DNA from: Streptomyces filamentosus
Lineage (GTDB): Bacteria > Actinomycetota > Actinomycetes > Streptomycetales > Streptomycetaceae
Direction of reading: 5' to 3'
NCBI RefSeq assembly: GCF_014654895.1
Contig: NZ_BNBE01000003.1
Coordinates: 1,144,501-1,208,500, forward strand
Length of the DNA stretch: 64,000 bases
The notes beneath the pieces were generated by a model, which saw nothing but the letters and a program-made list of their open reading frames with translations, ran no database searches and was not told the DNA's origin. The stretch's first letter is position 1. Each line of letters opens with the position of its first letter. Shown here one piece after another: positions 1 through 8,666 of this stretch. The translations under genes and the position numbers were made by a program.

Positions 1-768
<768 letters not shown>

Positions 769-784
769 CGGCGGCGGACGTGAG

Positions 785-822
785 CGAGGGCCGGCCCGGA
801 GGAGACTCCGGGCCGGCCCTCG
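785..822 (+). terminator. Hairpin terminator after gcvP
   Basis: Perfect 17-bp stem (785-801 with 806-822) around a GAGA loop, starting 17 bases after the gcvP stop. It separates gcvP from the convergent small gene ending at 883, so it could act in both directions. There is no clear T-run, as is usual in Streptomyces. Confidence 0.8.
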
Positions 823-882
823 GCCGTTTCCGGGCGGTGTGCCCGGGCGGGGCGTCCGGGTGCGGTGCCCGGGCGGTGTGCC

Positions 883-1089
883 TCAGGCCGCGGTGGTGAT
901 CCGGCTCGCCGTCAGCGGCCGGTGCGGCGCGATGATCTGCCCGTCCGGCAGCAGTTCGCCGGTGTCCTCGAAGAGCAGGACACCGTTGCACAGCAGGCTC
1001 CAGCCCTGTTCCGGGTGGCAGGCCACCGGATGGGCGGCCTCACGGTCGGCGGAGTCGGCGGTGGGACAGGCAGGCTGGTGCTGGCACAT
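883..1089 (-). CDS. DUF5999 family small protein
   Basis: A 68-residue protein beginning MCQHQPACPTADSADREAA and ending in a segment LLFEDTGELLPDGQII. This is the compact, cysteine-containing DUF5999 family that is near-universal in Streptomyces and has no established function. Four cysteines are visible (CQHQPAC, ACHPEQ, LLCNG) and could bind a metal, but this is inference. The ATG at 1089 is chosen because the family motif starts there; the frame extends upstream into low-complexity sequence that does not look coding. It converges on gcvP across the hairpin at 785-822. Confidence 0.82.
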   Translation of the reverse strand: MCQHQPACPTADSADREAAHPVACHPEQGWSLLCNGVLLFEDTGELLPDGQIIAPHRPLTASRITTAA

Positions 1090-1372
1090 GGGTGGGTTCT
1101 TTCGCTGCGTCGTGGTGGATGTCCTGCGGCTTTTCGCGCTCATGGCCGCCCCCGTCGGTCGGTTCGGTTCCGGTCCCAGTCTTGCCGCACGGACGGCCTT
1201 CCGCAGGGATTTCGCGTCAGCTCGTCCTCTCCTGGGAAGACGCATCACCCGCAGGGGCGGTTCAGGTCAACACCCCCGCCTTTTCGGGTGGTTCGGGGTG
1301 GTCCCAGCGGGCTAGTCCGTCCGGGAGGGGTGTTCGGCGACGGCGTTCGGACGGGGATCCGGACAGCAGTGC

Positions 1373-1400
1373 GCCCCGTGACCCGGCCGGGTCACGGGGC
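1373..1400. terminator. Perfect palindrome downstream of the 1418 gene
   Basis: A 28-base perfect palindrome (14-bp arms, effectively a GGCC turn) ends 18 bases after the leftward gene that stops at 1418. It is most likely its terminator. The rest of 1090-1417 holds the upstream region of the DUF5999 gene; I see no further gene in it. Confidence 0.65.
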
Positions 1401-1417
1401 GGTGCGCGCGGGACGGA

Positions 1418-2008
1418 TCAGGCGGGCGCCGCGGACCCGAGCAGGGGCGGCGGCGCGAGACGGGTGCTGAGCACGGGCAGCAGATCGGCCACCCGGTAGG
1501 GACGGTGGGGGGCGATGCCGGGCGGGGCCGGGGCGAGCGGCACGAGCACGTCGGCGGACTCGGCGCCCGGTTCGGCCCCGTCCGGGTCCTCTTCGGCGTG
1601 CAGCCACAGCGTCAGCATGTACAGCTCCGGCACCGAGAGCAGCCGTGGCTGGTACGTGCCCGGCAGCGCCTCGGCCTGGGCCAGGGCCCGTTCCGTGGCG
1701 GCGACGTACGGCCCCTCGAAGAAGTGCGAGAAGGACCAGCCGTCCGGGGTGAGCATGGTGTCCGCGGCGGCGATCGCCCGGTCCCCGCTCCGGATGAGGA
1801 AACGCCAGCCGACGAGCCGGCTGCCGGGCGCCTGTCCCGGTGCCGCGGAGATCCTCAGCACGTGGACGGGCAGCGGGAGTTCGGGGCTCAGCGGTCCTGG
1901 TGCGGCCCGCAGGGCCGGGGTGCGGGCCTCGTCCACTGCCGTGGGCGAGCCGAGTGCCGCGAGGACACTGCGGAGGGCCGGCGCGGGGGCCGGGGTGGGT
2001 CGGAGCAT
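1418..2008 (-). CDS. Hypothetical protein, 196 residues
   Basis: I do not recognise this protein. The N-terminal third is Ala/Pro-rich. The middle holds a better-ordered stretch with GWRFLIRSGDRAI, DGWSFSHFFEGPY and PELYMLTLWLHAEE. No signal peptide, membrane segment or nucleotide-binding motif is visible, so it is probably cytoplasmic and globular. The ATG at 2008 is preceded by GAGAGGCG at a workable distance; upstream in-frame sequence is compositionally non-coding. It stands alone, with a palindromic terminator at 1373-1400. Codon use is normal for the surrounding chromosome, so I believe the gene is real though its role is unknown. Confidence 0.6.
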   Translation of the reverse strand: MLRPTPAPAPALRSVLAALGSPTAVDEARTPALRAAPGPLSPELPLPVHVLRISAAPGQAPGSRLVGWRFLIRSGDRAIAAADTMLTPDGWSFSHFFEGPYVAATERALAQAEALPGTYQPRLLSVPELYMLTLWLHAEEDPDGAEPGAESADVLVPLAPAPPGIAPHRPYRVADLLPVLSTRLAPPPLLGSAAPA

Positions 2009-2544
2009 CGTGGGTCGCCTCTCGCTCAGGAGACACGGTGGTGCGGGGATACGGGTACGGCGGTGCGGGGTGCGGCGGTACGCGGACGGTGCGACGGCGC
2101 TGTCGGCGGCGGGGGCGGAGCGGGGGGCCACGGGGTCGTGGCCGGTCGCCGGCGCTCTGCCTCGTCCGCGGAGTTTATACGACACGTGTTCACAGAGTGT
2201 TTCCGCTAGCCGCCACAGGTATTCCTGACAAGACGTCATCAGGCCGTCCGGGAAGGGGCGCGGAGCGGAATCGGAGCGAAGACAGGATCTCCGTCCTCGC
2301 ATTCTCCGGCAAGCCGGACGTATGAATTCCGAAAGTCGGGCAGGCCGCGCCGGGGAGGCAATATGACATTGGTATATGTCGACGGCCCGGTCCGGGGTGC
2401 GGAGGGTCCTGCGCACGGCGACAGGTTCGGACCAGACTATCCGCGGAGCGGCCGGAAAAGCAGGCGTTGTCGATCAGTGGCGTGGGCATCATCGTCCGTA
2501 CGCGCGGCCCCGTCCGGTGGCCGCCCACGCGGAGGGACGCCTCG
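2009..2544. other. Intergenic region between divergent genes
   Basis: A 536-base gap between the leftward gene at 2008 and the rightward gene at 2545. It is clearly more A/T-rich than its surroundings around 2170-2400 (for example GGAGTTTATACG and CATTGGTATATGTC), so it probably holds the promoters of both. I see no convincing gene or RNA in it. Confidence 0.5.
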
Positions 2545-4110
2545 ATGGGGGAGAAGGTCGCGACGGACGGCTTCGGCCCGGCCGACCGGCAGCGGTACCG
2601 GCGCAAGCTCCAGCAGTGTCTGGCGGGGCTCGCCCGGCTCCTCGCGGAGCAGCGCTTCGACCGCCCGCGGAACCTCATGGGCGTGGAGATCGAACTCAAT
2701 CTCGCGGGCCCCGACGGACTGCCGAGGATGCTGAACGAGGCCGTCCTCGAAAAGATCGCGAGCTCCGATTTCCAGACCGAACTCGGAATGTTCAACCTGG
2801 AAGTCAACATCGCTCCGCGTCGGCTCGGCGGCCACGTTTTCGACCGGCTCGCGGAAGAGCTGAGAACCGGGCTGGGATATGCCGACCGCAAGGCGGCCGA
2901 GGTCGACGCCGGAGTCGTCATGATCGGCATACTGCCGACCCTCTCCCAGGAGGATCTCGTCTTCGAGAACCTTTCCTCCGCCGACCGCTACGCCCTGCTC
3001 AACGACCAGATCCTCACCGCCCGCGGCGAGCAGATCACCCTCGACATCCAGGGCGTCGAACGGCTGCTGCACACCTCGGAGTCGATCATCGCCGAGGCCG
3101 CCTGCACCTCCGTCCAGCTCCACCTCCAGGTCACCCCGGCCCGCTTCCCCGCCGTCTGGAACGCCGCGCAGATCGTCGCCGGCGTGCAGATAGCCCTCGG
3201 CGCCAACTCGCCCTTCGTCTTCGGCCGCGAGGTGTGGCGCGAGTCCCGCCCGCCGCTCTTCCAGCAGGCGACCGACACCCGCCCGCCCGAGCTCCAGTCG
3301 CAGGGCGTCCGGCCGCGCACCTGGTTCGGCGAGCGGTGGGTGGACTCGGTGTACGACCTCTTCGAGGAGAACGTGCGGTACTTCCCCTCGCTGCTGCCGC
3401 TGTGCGACGAGGAGGACCCGCTGCGCGTCCTCGACGAGGGCGGGGTGCCGCAGCTCAAGGAGCTCGTCCTGCACAACGGCACCGTCTACCGCTGGAACCG
3501 GCCGGTCTACGGCTGGGTCGACGGCGTCCCGCACCTGAGGGTGGAGAACCGCGTCCTGCCCGCCGGGCCCACCGTCACCGACGTCCTCGCCAACGCCGCC
3601 TTCTACTACGGGCTCGTCCGCTCGCTCGCCGACGACCCGCGCCCGCTGTGGAAGCGGATGCCCTTCGAGGACGCCGAGGCCAACTTCGACGCCGCCTGCC
3701 GGTACGGCATCGAGGCGGAGCTGCGCTGGCCCCGGCCCGGCCGCGCGGGCGGCACCGCGACCCGGCCCGCCGTGCGCCTCGTCCTCGACGAGCTGCTGCC
3801 GCTGGCCGCCGCGGGCCTCGACGCCTGGCACGTCGCCCCGGCGGACCGCGACTTCTACCTCGGCGTCATCGAGCAGCGGTGCCGCCGCCGGGTCAACGGC
3901 GCGTCCTGGCAGGCCGACGCCTTCCACCGGGCCCTGGAGTCCGGGCTCGACCGGGAGGCGGCCCTGGCGGCGACCACCCGGCGCTACCGCGAGCTGATGC
4001 TGACGGGGGAGCCGGTGCACACCTGGCCGGAGGGGGTCGCGGCCGGGGTCGGGGACGGGGTCGGGGACGGGGCCACGGCAGGGCTCGTGGCGGGACTCGC
4101 GGAGGAGTGA
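2545..4110 (+). CDS. Glutamate-cysteine-ligase family (GCS2-like) carboxylate-amine ligase
   Basis: A 521-residue cytoplasmic enzyme of the glutamate-cysteine ligase superfamily, which makes a peptide-like bond between a carboxylate and an amine using ATP. The N-terminal part shows the diagnostic acidic strand GVEIELNL (residues ~50-57) and MFNLEVNIAPRRL (~90-100), which carry metal/ATP-binding glutamates in this superfamily. The central WFGERWVDSVYDL and LKELVLHNGTVYRWNRP segments match long actinobacterial members rather than short EgtA or YbdK types. The substrate cannot be read from sequence. Start ATG 2545 has GGAGGGA nine bases upstream. The extreme C-terminus has a short Gly-Asp-Gly repeat. 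It is monocistronic; the next gene starts 113 bases later. Confidence 0.78.
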   Translation: MGEKVATDGFGPADRQRYRRKLQQCLAGLARLLAEQRFDRPRNLMGVEIELNLAGPDGLPRMLNEAVLEKIASSDFQTELGMFNLEVNIAPRRLGGHVFDRLAEELRTGLGYADRKAAEVDAGVVMIGILPTLSQEDLVFENLSSADRYALLNDQILTARGEQITLDIQGVERLLHTSESIIAEAACTSVQLHLQVTPARFPAVWNAAQIVAGVQIALGANSPFVFGREVWRESRPPLFQQATDTRPPELQSQGVRPRTWFGERWVDSVYDLFEENVRYFPSLLPLCDEEDPLRVLDEGGVPQLKELVLHNGTVYRWNRPVYGWVDGVPHLRVENRVLPAGPTVTDVLANAAFYYGLVRSLADDPRPLWKRMPFEDAEANFDAACRYGIEAELRWPRPGRAGGTATRPAVRLVLDELLPLAAAGLDAWHVAPADRDFYLGVIEQRCRRRVNGASWQADAFHRALESGLDREAALAATTRRYRELMLTGEPVHTWPEGVAAGVGDGVGDGATAGLVAGLAEE

Positions 4111-4223
4111 GGGAGTTGTTCCCGGACCCCGGGATGGCGTTCCGGCCGGGCCGTCGCGCATGATCGTCGTACGGGGGCCGAGGCCGGTCCCCGTACCGGT
4201 CGCGACGGGAACGGGAGACGGGC

Positions 4224-5024
4224 GTGGTGTCGGAACAACGGGTCGTGGACGCATCCCCGCCCCCGGGCGGCCTGCCGCGCCGGGTGCTGCGCTCCGAGAC
4301 CCTCATCGTGCTCGCGCTGTCCCTCGGCGCGAGCGGGGTCTCCTCCCTCATCAGCTTCGTCGGCTCGCTGACCCGCCCCGGCGCGCTCAAGGAACAGGCG
4401 GCCACCCTCAACGGCTCGTACGCCCCCGGGCGTCCCTGGCTCGACCTCACCTGGCAGCTCTTCGGCATCGCCACGGCGCTGGTCCCGGTCGTGCTCGTCG
4501 CCCACCTGCTCATGCGGGAGGGCTCCGGGCTGCGGGCGATCGGCTTCGACCGCACCCGGCCGTGGCCCGACCTGGGGCGCGGGGCGCTGGTCGCGGCCGG
4601 CATCGGCAGCGCGGGCCTCGCCTTCTACCTCGCCGCGCGGGCCTCCGGCTTCAACCTCACGGTGGTCCCCGAGTCGCTGCCCGACGTGTGGTGGAAGTAC
4701 CCCGTCCTGATCCTCTCGGCGATCCAGAACTCCGTCCTGGAGGAGGTCATCGTCGTCGGCTACCTGCTGCGGCGGCTGGACCAGCTGGGCTGGTCGCCGA
4801 CGGCCTCGCTGGCGGCGAGCTCGGTGCTGCGCGGCTCGTACCACCTCTACCAGGGCATCGGCGGCTTCGTCGGCAACATGGTGATGGGCGTCGTCTTCGC
4901 CCTGCTCTACCGCCGCTGGGGGCGGGTGGGGCCGCTGGTCGTCGCCCACGCGCTGCTCGACATCGTGGCCTTCGTCGGCTACGGCCTGCTGGCGGGGAAG
5001 GTGGGCTGGCTGCCCACGGTCTGA
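4224..5024 (+). CDS. CPBP family intramembrane glutamic endopeptidase
   Basis: A 266-residue polytopic membrane protein of the CPBP (CAAX protease and bacteriocin-processing, Abi) family. Several hydrophobic segments are evident, starting at LIVLALSLGASG. The family motifs are present: the paired glutamates in NSVLEEVIVVGYL (~residues 169-181), a histidine in GSYHLYQG, and HALLDIVAF near the end. The usual EExxxR carries V-V-G-Y in place of part of the consensus, but arginines follow at once (LLRRL). It probably cleaves a membrane substrate or acts as an immunity/processing factor; the substrate is unknown. The GTG at 4224 or the adjacent one at 4227 is the start, after GGGAGACGGGC. Confidence 0.82.
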   Translation: MVSEQRVVDASPPPGGLPRRVLRSETLIVLALSLGASGVSSLISFVGSLTRPGALKEQAATLNGSYAPGRPWLDLTWQLFGIATALVPVVLVAHLLMREGSGLRAIGFDRTRPWPDLGRGALVAAGIGSAGLAFYLAARASGFNLTVVPESLPDVWWKYPVLILSAIQNSVLEEVIVVGYLLRRLDQLGWSPTASLAASSVLRGSYHLYQGIGGFVGNMVMGVVFALLYRRWGRVGPLVVAHALLDIVAFVGYGLLAGKVGWLPTV

Positions 5025-5087
5025 GGCGGGGGCGGCCGGAGGACCGGGGGAGAGCAGAAGAGCGGGGGAGAGCAGAAGACGGGGCGA

Positions 5088-5150
5088 CCGGAAGAGCGGG
5101 GTGACCTGAGGGGCGGGACGCGCCGGAAGAGCGGGGTGACCTGAGGGGCG
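5088..5150. repeat. Two 28-bp direct repeats with 35-bp period
   Basis: The 28-base unit beginning CCGGAAGAGCGGGGTGACC occurs at 5088-5115 and again at 5123-5150, identical in both. A shorter related motif (agagcagaag) repeats just upstream. The second copy runs into the terminator hairpin at 5141-5176, so a local duplication appears to have taken half of the hairpin with it. Confidence 0.85.
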
Positions 5151-5176
5151 TACGGCAGGAGCCGTACGCCCCTCAG
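5141..5176. terminator. Bidirectional terminator between convergent genes
   Basis: Perfect 16-bp stem, CTGAGGGGCGTACGGC at 5141-5156 with its complement at 5161-5176, around an AGGA loop. It lies between the CPBP gene (stop 5024) and the convergent PhzF-family gene (stop 5193). Confidence 0.85.
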
Positions 5177-5192
5177 GCGCGTCCGGGCGGTG

Positions 5193-6008
5193 TCAGGCGT
5201 GCAGCTCGCCCTCGATGACCGTGACGGCGTGGCCGGTCAGGAGGGTGCGGTCGCCGCGCAGCCGGGTGCGGACCAGGCCCGTGCGGGCGCCGCCCTGGAA
5301 GCCGGTGAGCTCGTCGCGGCCGAGGCGGGCCGACCAGTACGGCGCGAGCGCGGTGTGGGCGCTGCCGGTGACCGGGTCCTCGGGGATGCCGACCGCGGGG
5401 AAGAAGCCGCGCGAGACGAAGTCGTAGCCGCCCGAGGGATCGGCGGCGAGGGCGGTCGCGATCACGCCGCGCGAGGAGTGGGCGGTCAGGGCGGCGAGGT
5501 CCGGGACGAGGCCGCGGACGGTCGCCTCGTCGCGGAGCTCGACGACGAGGTCGCCGACGTGTGCGGCCGTGTCGTGGACGGCGACGACCTCGGCGCCGAG
5601 CGCCTCCGCCAGGCCGTCCGGGACCGGGACCGGGGTGAGCGAGGAGGTCGGGAAGTCCAGGGTGACGCCGCCGTCGGCCCCGGTGACGGCGCCCAGCACG
5701 CCCGAGCGGGTGGCGAAGCGGACCGGCCCGGACGCGGCGCCGGTGGTGTGCAGGACGTGGGCGGTGGCGAGGGTGGCGTGGCCGCACATGTCGACCTCGG
5801 TGGCCGGGGTGAACCAGCGCAGCGCCCAGTCGGCCTCGCCGCCGGCGGGCAGCGGGTGGGCGAAGGCGGTCTCGGAGAGGTTGACCTCGGCCGCCACCCG
5901 CTGGAGCCAGGAGTCGTCGGGGAATCCGGGGGAGTCGAGGAGGAGGACGCCCGCGGGGTTGCCGGAGAAGGGCCGGTCGGTGAAGGCGTCGACGATTCGG
6001 ATGCGCAT
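5193..6008 (-). CDS. PhzF family isomerase
   Basis: A 271-residue protein of the PhzF / diaminopimelate-epimerase-like fold. The family signature is complete: FTDRPFSGNPAGVLLL near the N-terminus, the catalytic glutamate in NLSETAFAHP (~residue 46), a central VDMCGHATLAT and a C-terminal EDPVTGSAHTALAPYW. Such proteins catalyse proton-transfer isomerisations; PhzF itself acts in phenazine synthesis, but most chromosomal homologues are not phenazine genes and there are no other phz genes nearby. The ATG at 6008 is chosen because the motif-bearing sequence starts there; the longer upstream frame reaches into the intergenic region before the PadR gene. Confidence 0.88.
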   Translation of the reverse strand: MRIRIVDAFTDRPFSGNPAGVLLLDSPGFPDDSWLQRVAAEVNLSETAFAHPLPAGGEADWALRWFTPATEVDMCGHATLATAHVLHTTGAASGPVRFATRSGVLGAVTGADGGVTLDFPTSSLTPVPVPDGLAEALGAEVVAVHDTAAHVGDLVVELRDEATVRGLVPDLAALTAHSSRGVIATALAADPSGGYDFVSRGFFPAVGIPEDPVTGSAHTALAPYWSARLGRDELTGFQGGARTGLVRTRLRGDRTLLTGHAVTVIEGELHA

Positions 6009-6139
6009 GCTCCGGACCGTACCGGCGGGCGAGGGCGGCGGGCGAAGGCCAATCGGGGACGTCTGGACCGGCAGGGGAGGGGCTCCGGGCGTGGCCGGGA
6101 GGGGAGTCGTCAGTCGGTGGGTTGCTCGACGAACAGTTC

Positions 6140-6149
6140 CGATATATCG
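6140..6149. promoter_or_regulatory. Candidate PadR operator
   Basis: The palindrome CGATATATCG, followed by TTGAAGCATCGCGAC, lies 50 bases upstream of the PadR-family gene in a notably A/T-rich patch. PadR regulators commonly bind such short palindromes in their own promoter, so autoregulation is plausible but is inferred. Confidence 0.5.
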
Positions 6150-6199
6150 TTGAAGCATCGCGACAGTTCGTCGATGAATCTCACGGAAGGAGCGTTGCG

Positions 6200-6853
6200 A
6201 TGCGTACACACGGACATGGACACGGAGACGGCTGCGAAGGCGGACCGGGCCGCGGCTTCGGCGGTGGGCGCGGTTTCGGCGGGCCCGGACCGCGGGGCGA
6301 ATTCGAGGGGCGGCGCGCCGCCTTCGGGCCCTTCGGCCCCGGCTTCGGCGGCGGACCCGGGCCCGGCTTCGGCGGCGGCCCCTTCGGGCGCGGCCGCGGC
6401 GGCGGCCGGGGGAGGGCGCGGCGCGGCGACGTGCGCGCCTCGATCCTGGCGCTGCTCAAGGACCGCCCGATGCACGGCTACGAGATGATCCAGGAGATCG
6501 GCGAGCGCAGCGGCGGGGCCTGGAAGCCCAGCCCCGGCTCGGTCTACCCGACCCTCCAGATGCTGGAGGACGAGGGCCTGATCGTCAGCGAGAGCGAGGG
6601 CGGCAAGAAGCTCTTCTCGCTCACCGACGCCGGGCGCGAGGAGGCCGCGACCACCCCGGACGCCCCCTGGGAGGAGGCCGGCCGCAGTGTCGATTGGGAG
6701 GCCCTCAACGAGGTCCGGCAGGCCGGCTTCGGCCTGATGGAGGCCTTCGGGCAGGTCTGGAAGACGGGCAGTGCCGAGCAGCGGCAGAAGGCCGTCGAGG
6801 TCATCAACGAGACCAGGAAGAAGCTGTACCTCATCCTCGCCGACGAGCACTGA
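6200..6853 (+). CDS. PadR family transcriptional regulator with a Gly/His-rich N-terminal extension
   Basis: A 217-residue regulator. Residues ~75-145 form the PadR winged helix, with RASILALLKDRPMHGYEM, SPGSVYPTLQMLEDEGL and KKLFSLTDAGRE, followed by the usual C-terminal helical dimerisation region (residues ~165-217). The first ~70 residues are low complexity: MRTHGHGHGDG and then long runs of Gly, Pro and Phe. The three histidines at the start could bind metal, but that is speculation. ATG 6200 follows an excellent GGAAGGAG site. A palindrome at 6140-6149 and a strong terminator at 6874-6913 make this a self-contained unit, likely autorepressed. Confidence 0.88.
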   Translation: MRTHGHGHGDGCEGGPGRGFGGGRGFGGPGPRGEFEGRRAAFGPFGPGFGGGPGPGFGGGPFGRGRGGGRGRARRGDVRASILALLKDRPMHGYEMIQEIGERSGGAWKPSPGSVYPTLQMLEDEGLIVSESEGGKKLFSLTDAGREEAATTPDAPWEEAGRSVDWEALNEVRQAGFGLMEAFGQVWKTGSAEQRQKAVEVINETRKKLYLILADEH

Positions 6854-6873
6854 GCCGGCGGCGCGGAGGGGAC

Positions 6874-6913
6874 GGGGAGGCCCCCGGCGGCACCGGCCGC
6901 CGGGGGCCTCCCC
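6874..6913. terminator. Bidirectional terminator after the PadR gene
   Basis: Perfect 17-bp stem (6874-6890 with 6897-6913) around a CACCGG loop, 20 bases after the PadR stop and 30 bases before the convergent SRPBCC gene ends at 6943. Confidence 0.85.
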
Positions 6914-6942
6914 TTCGTGCGTCCCGCACGTCCGGGCCCGCG

Positions 6943-7371
6943 TCAGGCGACCAGGCCGGAGAGCTTGCGCAGCGACTCGGTCAGTGCCGCCGTCGCCGAG
7001 TCCTTGAGCTTCCCCGCCATCAGCGACACCGCCGCACCGGTGAACTCGCCGTCGATGCGGACCTTCGTCGCCCCGCCGTCCTCGGCCAGCGAGTACCGGG
7101 TGCCGACGATCACGCCCATCGGGCCCTTGCCCCGGATGGCGAGGACCCGGCCGTCCTCCAGCTCCTCGATCGTCCACAGCACCTCGGCCGGGAAACCCAT
7201 CAGCTTCATGTTCTCGGTGAACGTGGAGCCCGCCGCCAGGGTCTCGGGGCCGCCGTCCGGGAAGTTGGTGTGGGTGGCGTTCCACTCCCCGTACGAGCCG
7301 AAGTCGGTGAGGCGTTCCCACACCTTCCCGGTCGGTGCCTCGATCCGTGCCTCCGCGGTGACTTCGGCCAT
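6943..7371 (-). CDS. SRPBCC (START/polyketide-cyclase-like) family protein
   Basis: A 142-residue single-domain protein of the SRPBCC fold. It starts with the typical strand and helix EARIEAPTGKVWERLTDFGSYGEWN and ends with the long amphipathic helix that closes the hydrophobic cavity (MAGKLKDSATAALTESLRKL). Members bind hydrophobic ligands; some are cyclases, some of unknown role, and nothing here points to one. ATG 7371 is preceded by AAGGGG at eight bases; a GTG nine bases upstream is a weaker option. Confidence 0.8.
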   Translation of the reverse strand: MAEVTAEARIEAPTGKVWERLTDFGSYGEWNATHTNFPDGGPETLAAGSTFTENMKLMGFPAEVLWTIEELEDGRVLAIRGKGPMGVIVGTRYSLAEDGGATKVRIDGEFTGAAVSLMAGKLKDSATAALTESLRKLSGLVA

Positions 7372-7441
7372 GACGACCACCCCTTCACGCGTGCCCGCTG
7401 GGTTCTGGTGTCGCGGAACGTAGCCGGAGGGGCGTGAACAT

Positions 7442-7657
7442 TCAATACTGATGAACCGTCAGTTCTGCGGCGGCCGGGCCCGTTCCGTTGCCGATCCACC
7501 AGATCTCGGCCGTGTCGAAGGAGTCCGACGCCCGCGGGCCGCCGTCCTCCTCGTGGCGGTGGAACGCGGCCCAGAACAGATCGCCCGGCAGCGCCTCCCG
7601 GGGGGCGTACACCCGGTACACGAACTGCCGGCCGTCGCCCACACGCAGACCCACCAT
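7442..7657 (-). CDS. Hypothetical protein, 71 residues
   Basis: A small protein I do not recognise, with well-ordered composition: MVGLRVGDGRQFVYRVYAP, then DLFWAAFHRHEEDGG and AEIWWIGNGTGPAAA. It is rich in aromatic residues with no signal or membrane segment. The start is uncertain: ATG 7657 is used, and a GTG nine bases earlier would add three residues. Further upstream the frame runs into a tandem repeat and looks non-coding. It lies head-to-head with nothing recognisable, 70 bases from the SRPBCC gene start. Confidence 0.45.
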   Translation of the reverse strand: MVGLRVGDGRQFVYRVYAPREALPGDLFWAAFHRHEEDGGPRASDSFDTAEIWWIGNGTGPAAAELTVHQY

Positions 7658-7722
7658 CCAGAACACGTGGGAAGGACGCTCCGCGCGGCCTGTCCGGTTG
7701 CGTCCGGGGCCGCGTACGGCCT

Positions 7723-7761
7723 GCGCCCGGTCCGCATCCGATCCGCGCCCGGTCCGCATCC
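7723..7761. repeat. Short tandem repeat, 22-bp period
   Basis: The 17-base sequence GCGCCCGGTCCGCATCC occurs at 7723-7739 and 7745-7761. It lies in the otherwise featureless 270-base stretch between the small gene starting at 7657 and the Clp-N gene starting at 7931. Confidence 0.7.
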
Positions 7762-7930
7762 AGGCCGCGTCCGGGGCTGAGAAGCAAGGCGGCGCGCCCG
7801 GCCGGGGGGAAGGCGGCCGGATCTCCTCCCGGAGGATGAGGACTCGCGCGCGCGTGCACGACTCCGGTGGGACGCGGACATGGTCCCCCCGTGGGATGAC
7901 CCGCGCGGGCGCGGCTGATGAGGTGGGAGG

Positions 7931-8545
7931 GTGCACCCTCCCGTCCCGTCGCGCCCCACCCCGCCCCCGGTCCCGGCCGGGCCCGCGCCGCTCCCGGACC
8001 CCTCCGGACCCGCGCCCCTCCTCGCCGCCGTGCTCGGCGCCGCCCGCCGCCGGGCCCTGCGGGACGGCGACCGCCAGGTCGACACCGCCCACCTCCTGCA
8101 CGCCCTCCTGGAGTCCGACCCGGAGACCCGCGCCGCCTTCGACGGCGAGCAGCGGGTCGCGCGGGTCCTCGGCTACCTCGTCCAGCGCTCGATCGGATAC
8201 GGGCTCCGCTGGCAGCGGTCCGGCGAGGGCGGCGGGCCCGCGCGCCCGCTGCCCGCCGTACGGGCCGGGGAGGGGACGCCGCGCCGCGCCTCCCGCTGGT
8301 CCCCGGCCGCCACCGCCGCCCTGGAGGAGGCCCTGCGGCGCGCCGCCGCCCGCGGCGAGGAGCACCCCCACGGGCTCGACCTGCTGGCCGGGCTCGCCGC
8401 CGACCCCGGCAGCCGGGCGGGGGAGGTGCTGCGGCACGCCGGGATCGACCCGCCGGTGCTCGGCGCCCGCGCCACCGCGCTCGCCGCCGTCCTCGCCCCG
8501 CGCGGGGACACCGGGGTCCTCGACGGGCCGGGCGTCCAGCAGTAG
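7931..8545 (+). CDS. Clp N-terminal (Clp-R) domain protein without ATPase domain
   Basis: A 204-residue protein. After a Pro-rich leader (residues 1-28) it shows a Clp-N domain: LLAAVLGAARRRALRDGD, VDTAHLLHALLESDPETR (the conserved HLLxALL helix) and, in the second half, EHPHGLDLLAGLAADPGSRA, which is the second copy of the repeat. In ClpA/ClpC this domain receives substrates and adaptors. No Walker motif follows, so this is a stand-alone version, possibly an adaptor or a decoy. The GTG at 7931 is the first usable start, after GGTGGGAGG. Confidence 0.72.
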   Translation: MHPPVPSRPTPPPVPAGPAPLPDPSGPAPLLAAVLGAARRRALRDGDRQVDTAHLLHALLESDPETRAAFDGEQRVARVLGYLVQRSIGYGLRWQRSGEGGGPARPLPAVRAGEGTPRRASRWSPAATAALEEALRRAAARGEEHPHGLDLLAGLAADPGSRAGEVLRHAGIDPPVLGARATALAAVLAPRGDTGVLDGPGVQQ

Positions 8546-8666
8546 GAGGGGCCGAGGGAAGGGGGGCCCCGGGTTTCCCCGGCCCGGAGGAAGGGTTTCC
8601 TCCGGCGGCGTCTCAACAGGTGCGACGGGGGTTACACGCCTGACCGGGTCCTGTCATGATGGCCCG

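Noticed and set aside
2437..4254. Long open frame antisense to the ligase gene
   Set aside because: It is the usual GC-rich shadow frame; its translation is low complexity with no motif, while the plus strand carries the family motifs.
5193..6008. PhzF gene as a sign of phenazine synthesis
   Set aside because: No other phz genes are near; PhzF-fold isomerases are common outside phenazine pathways.
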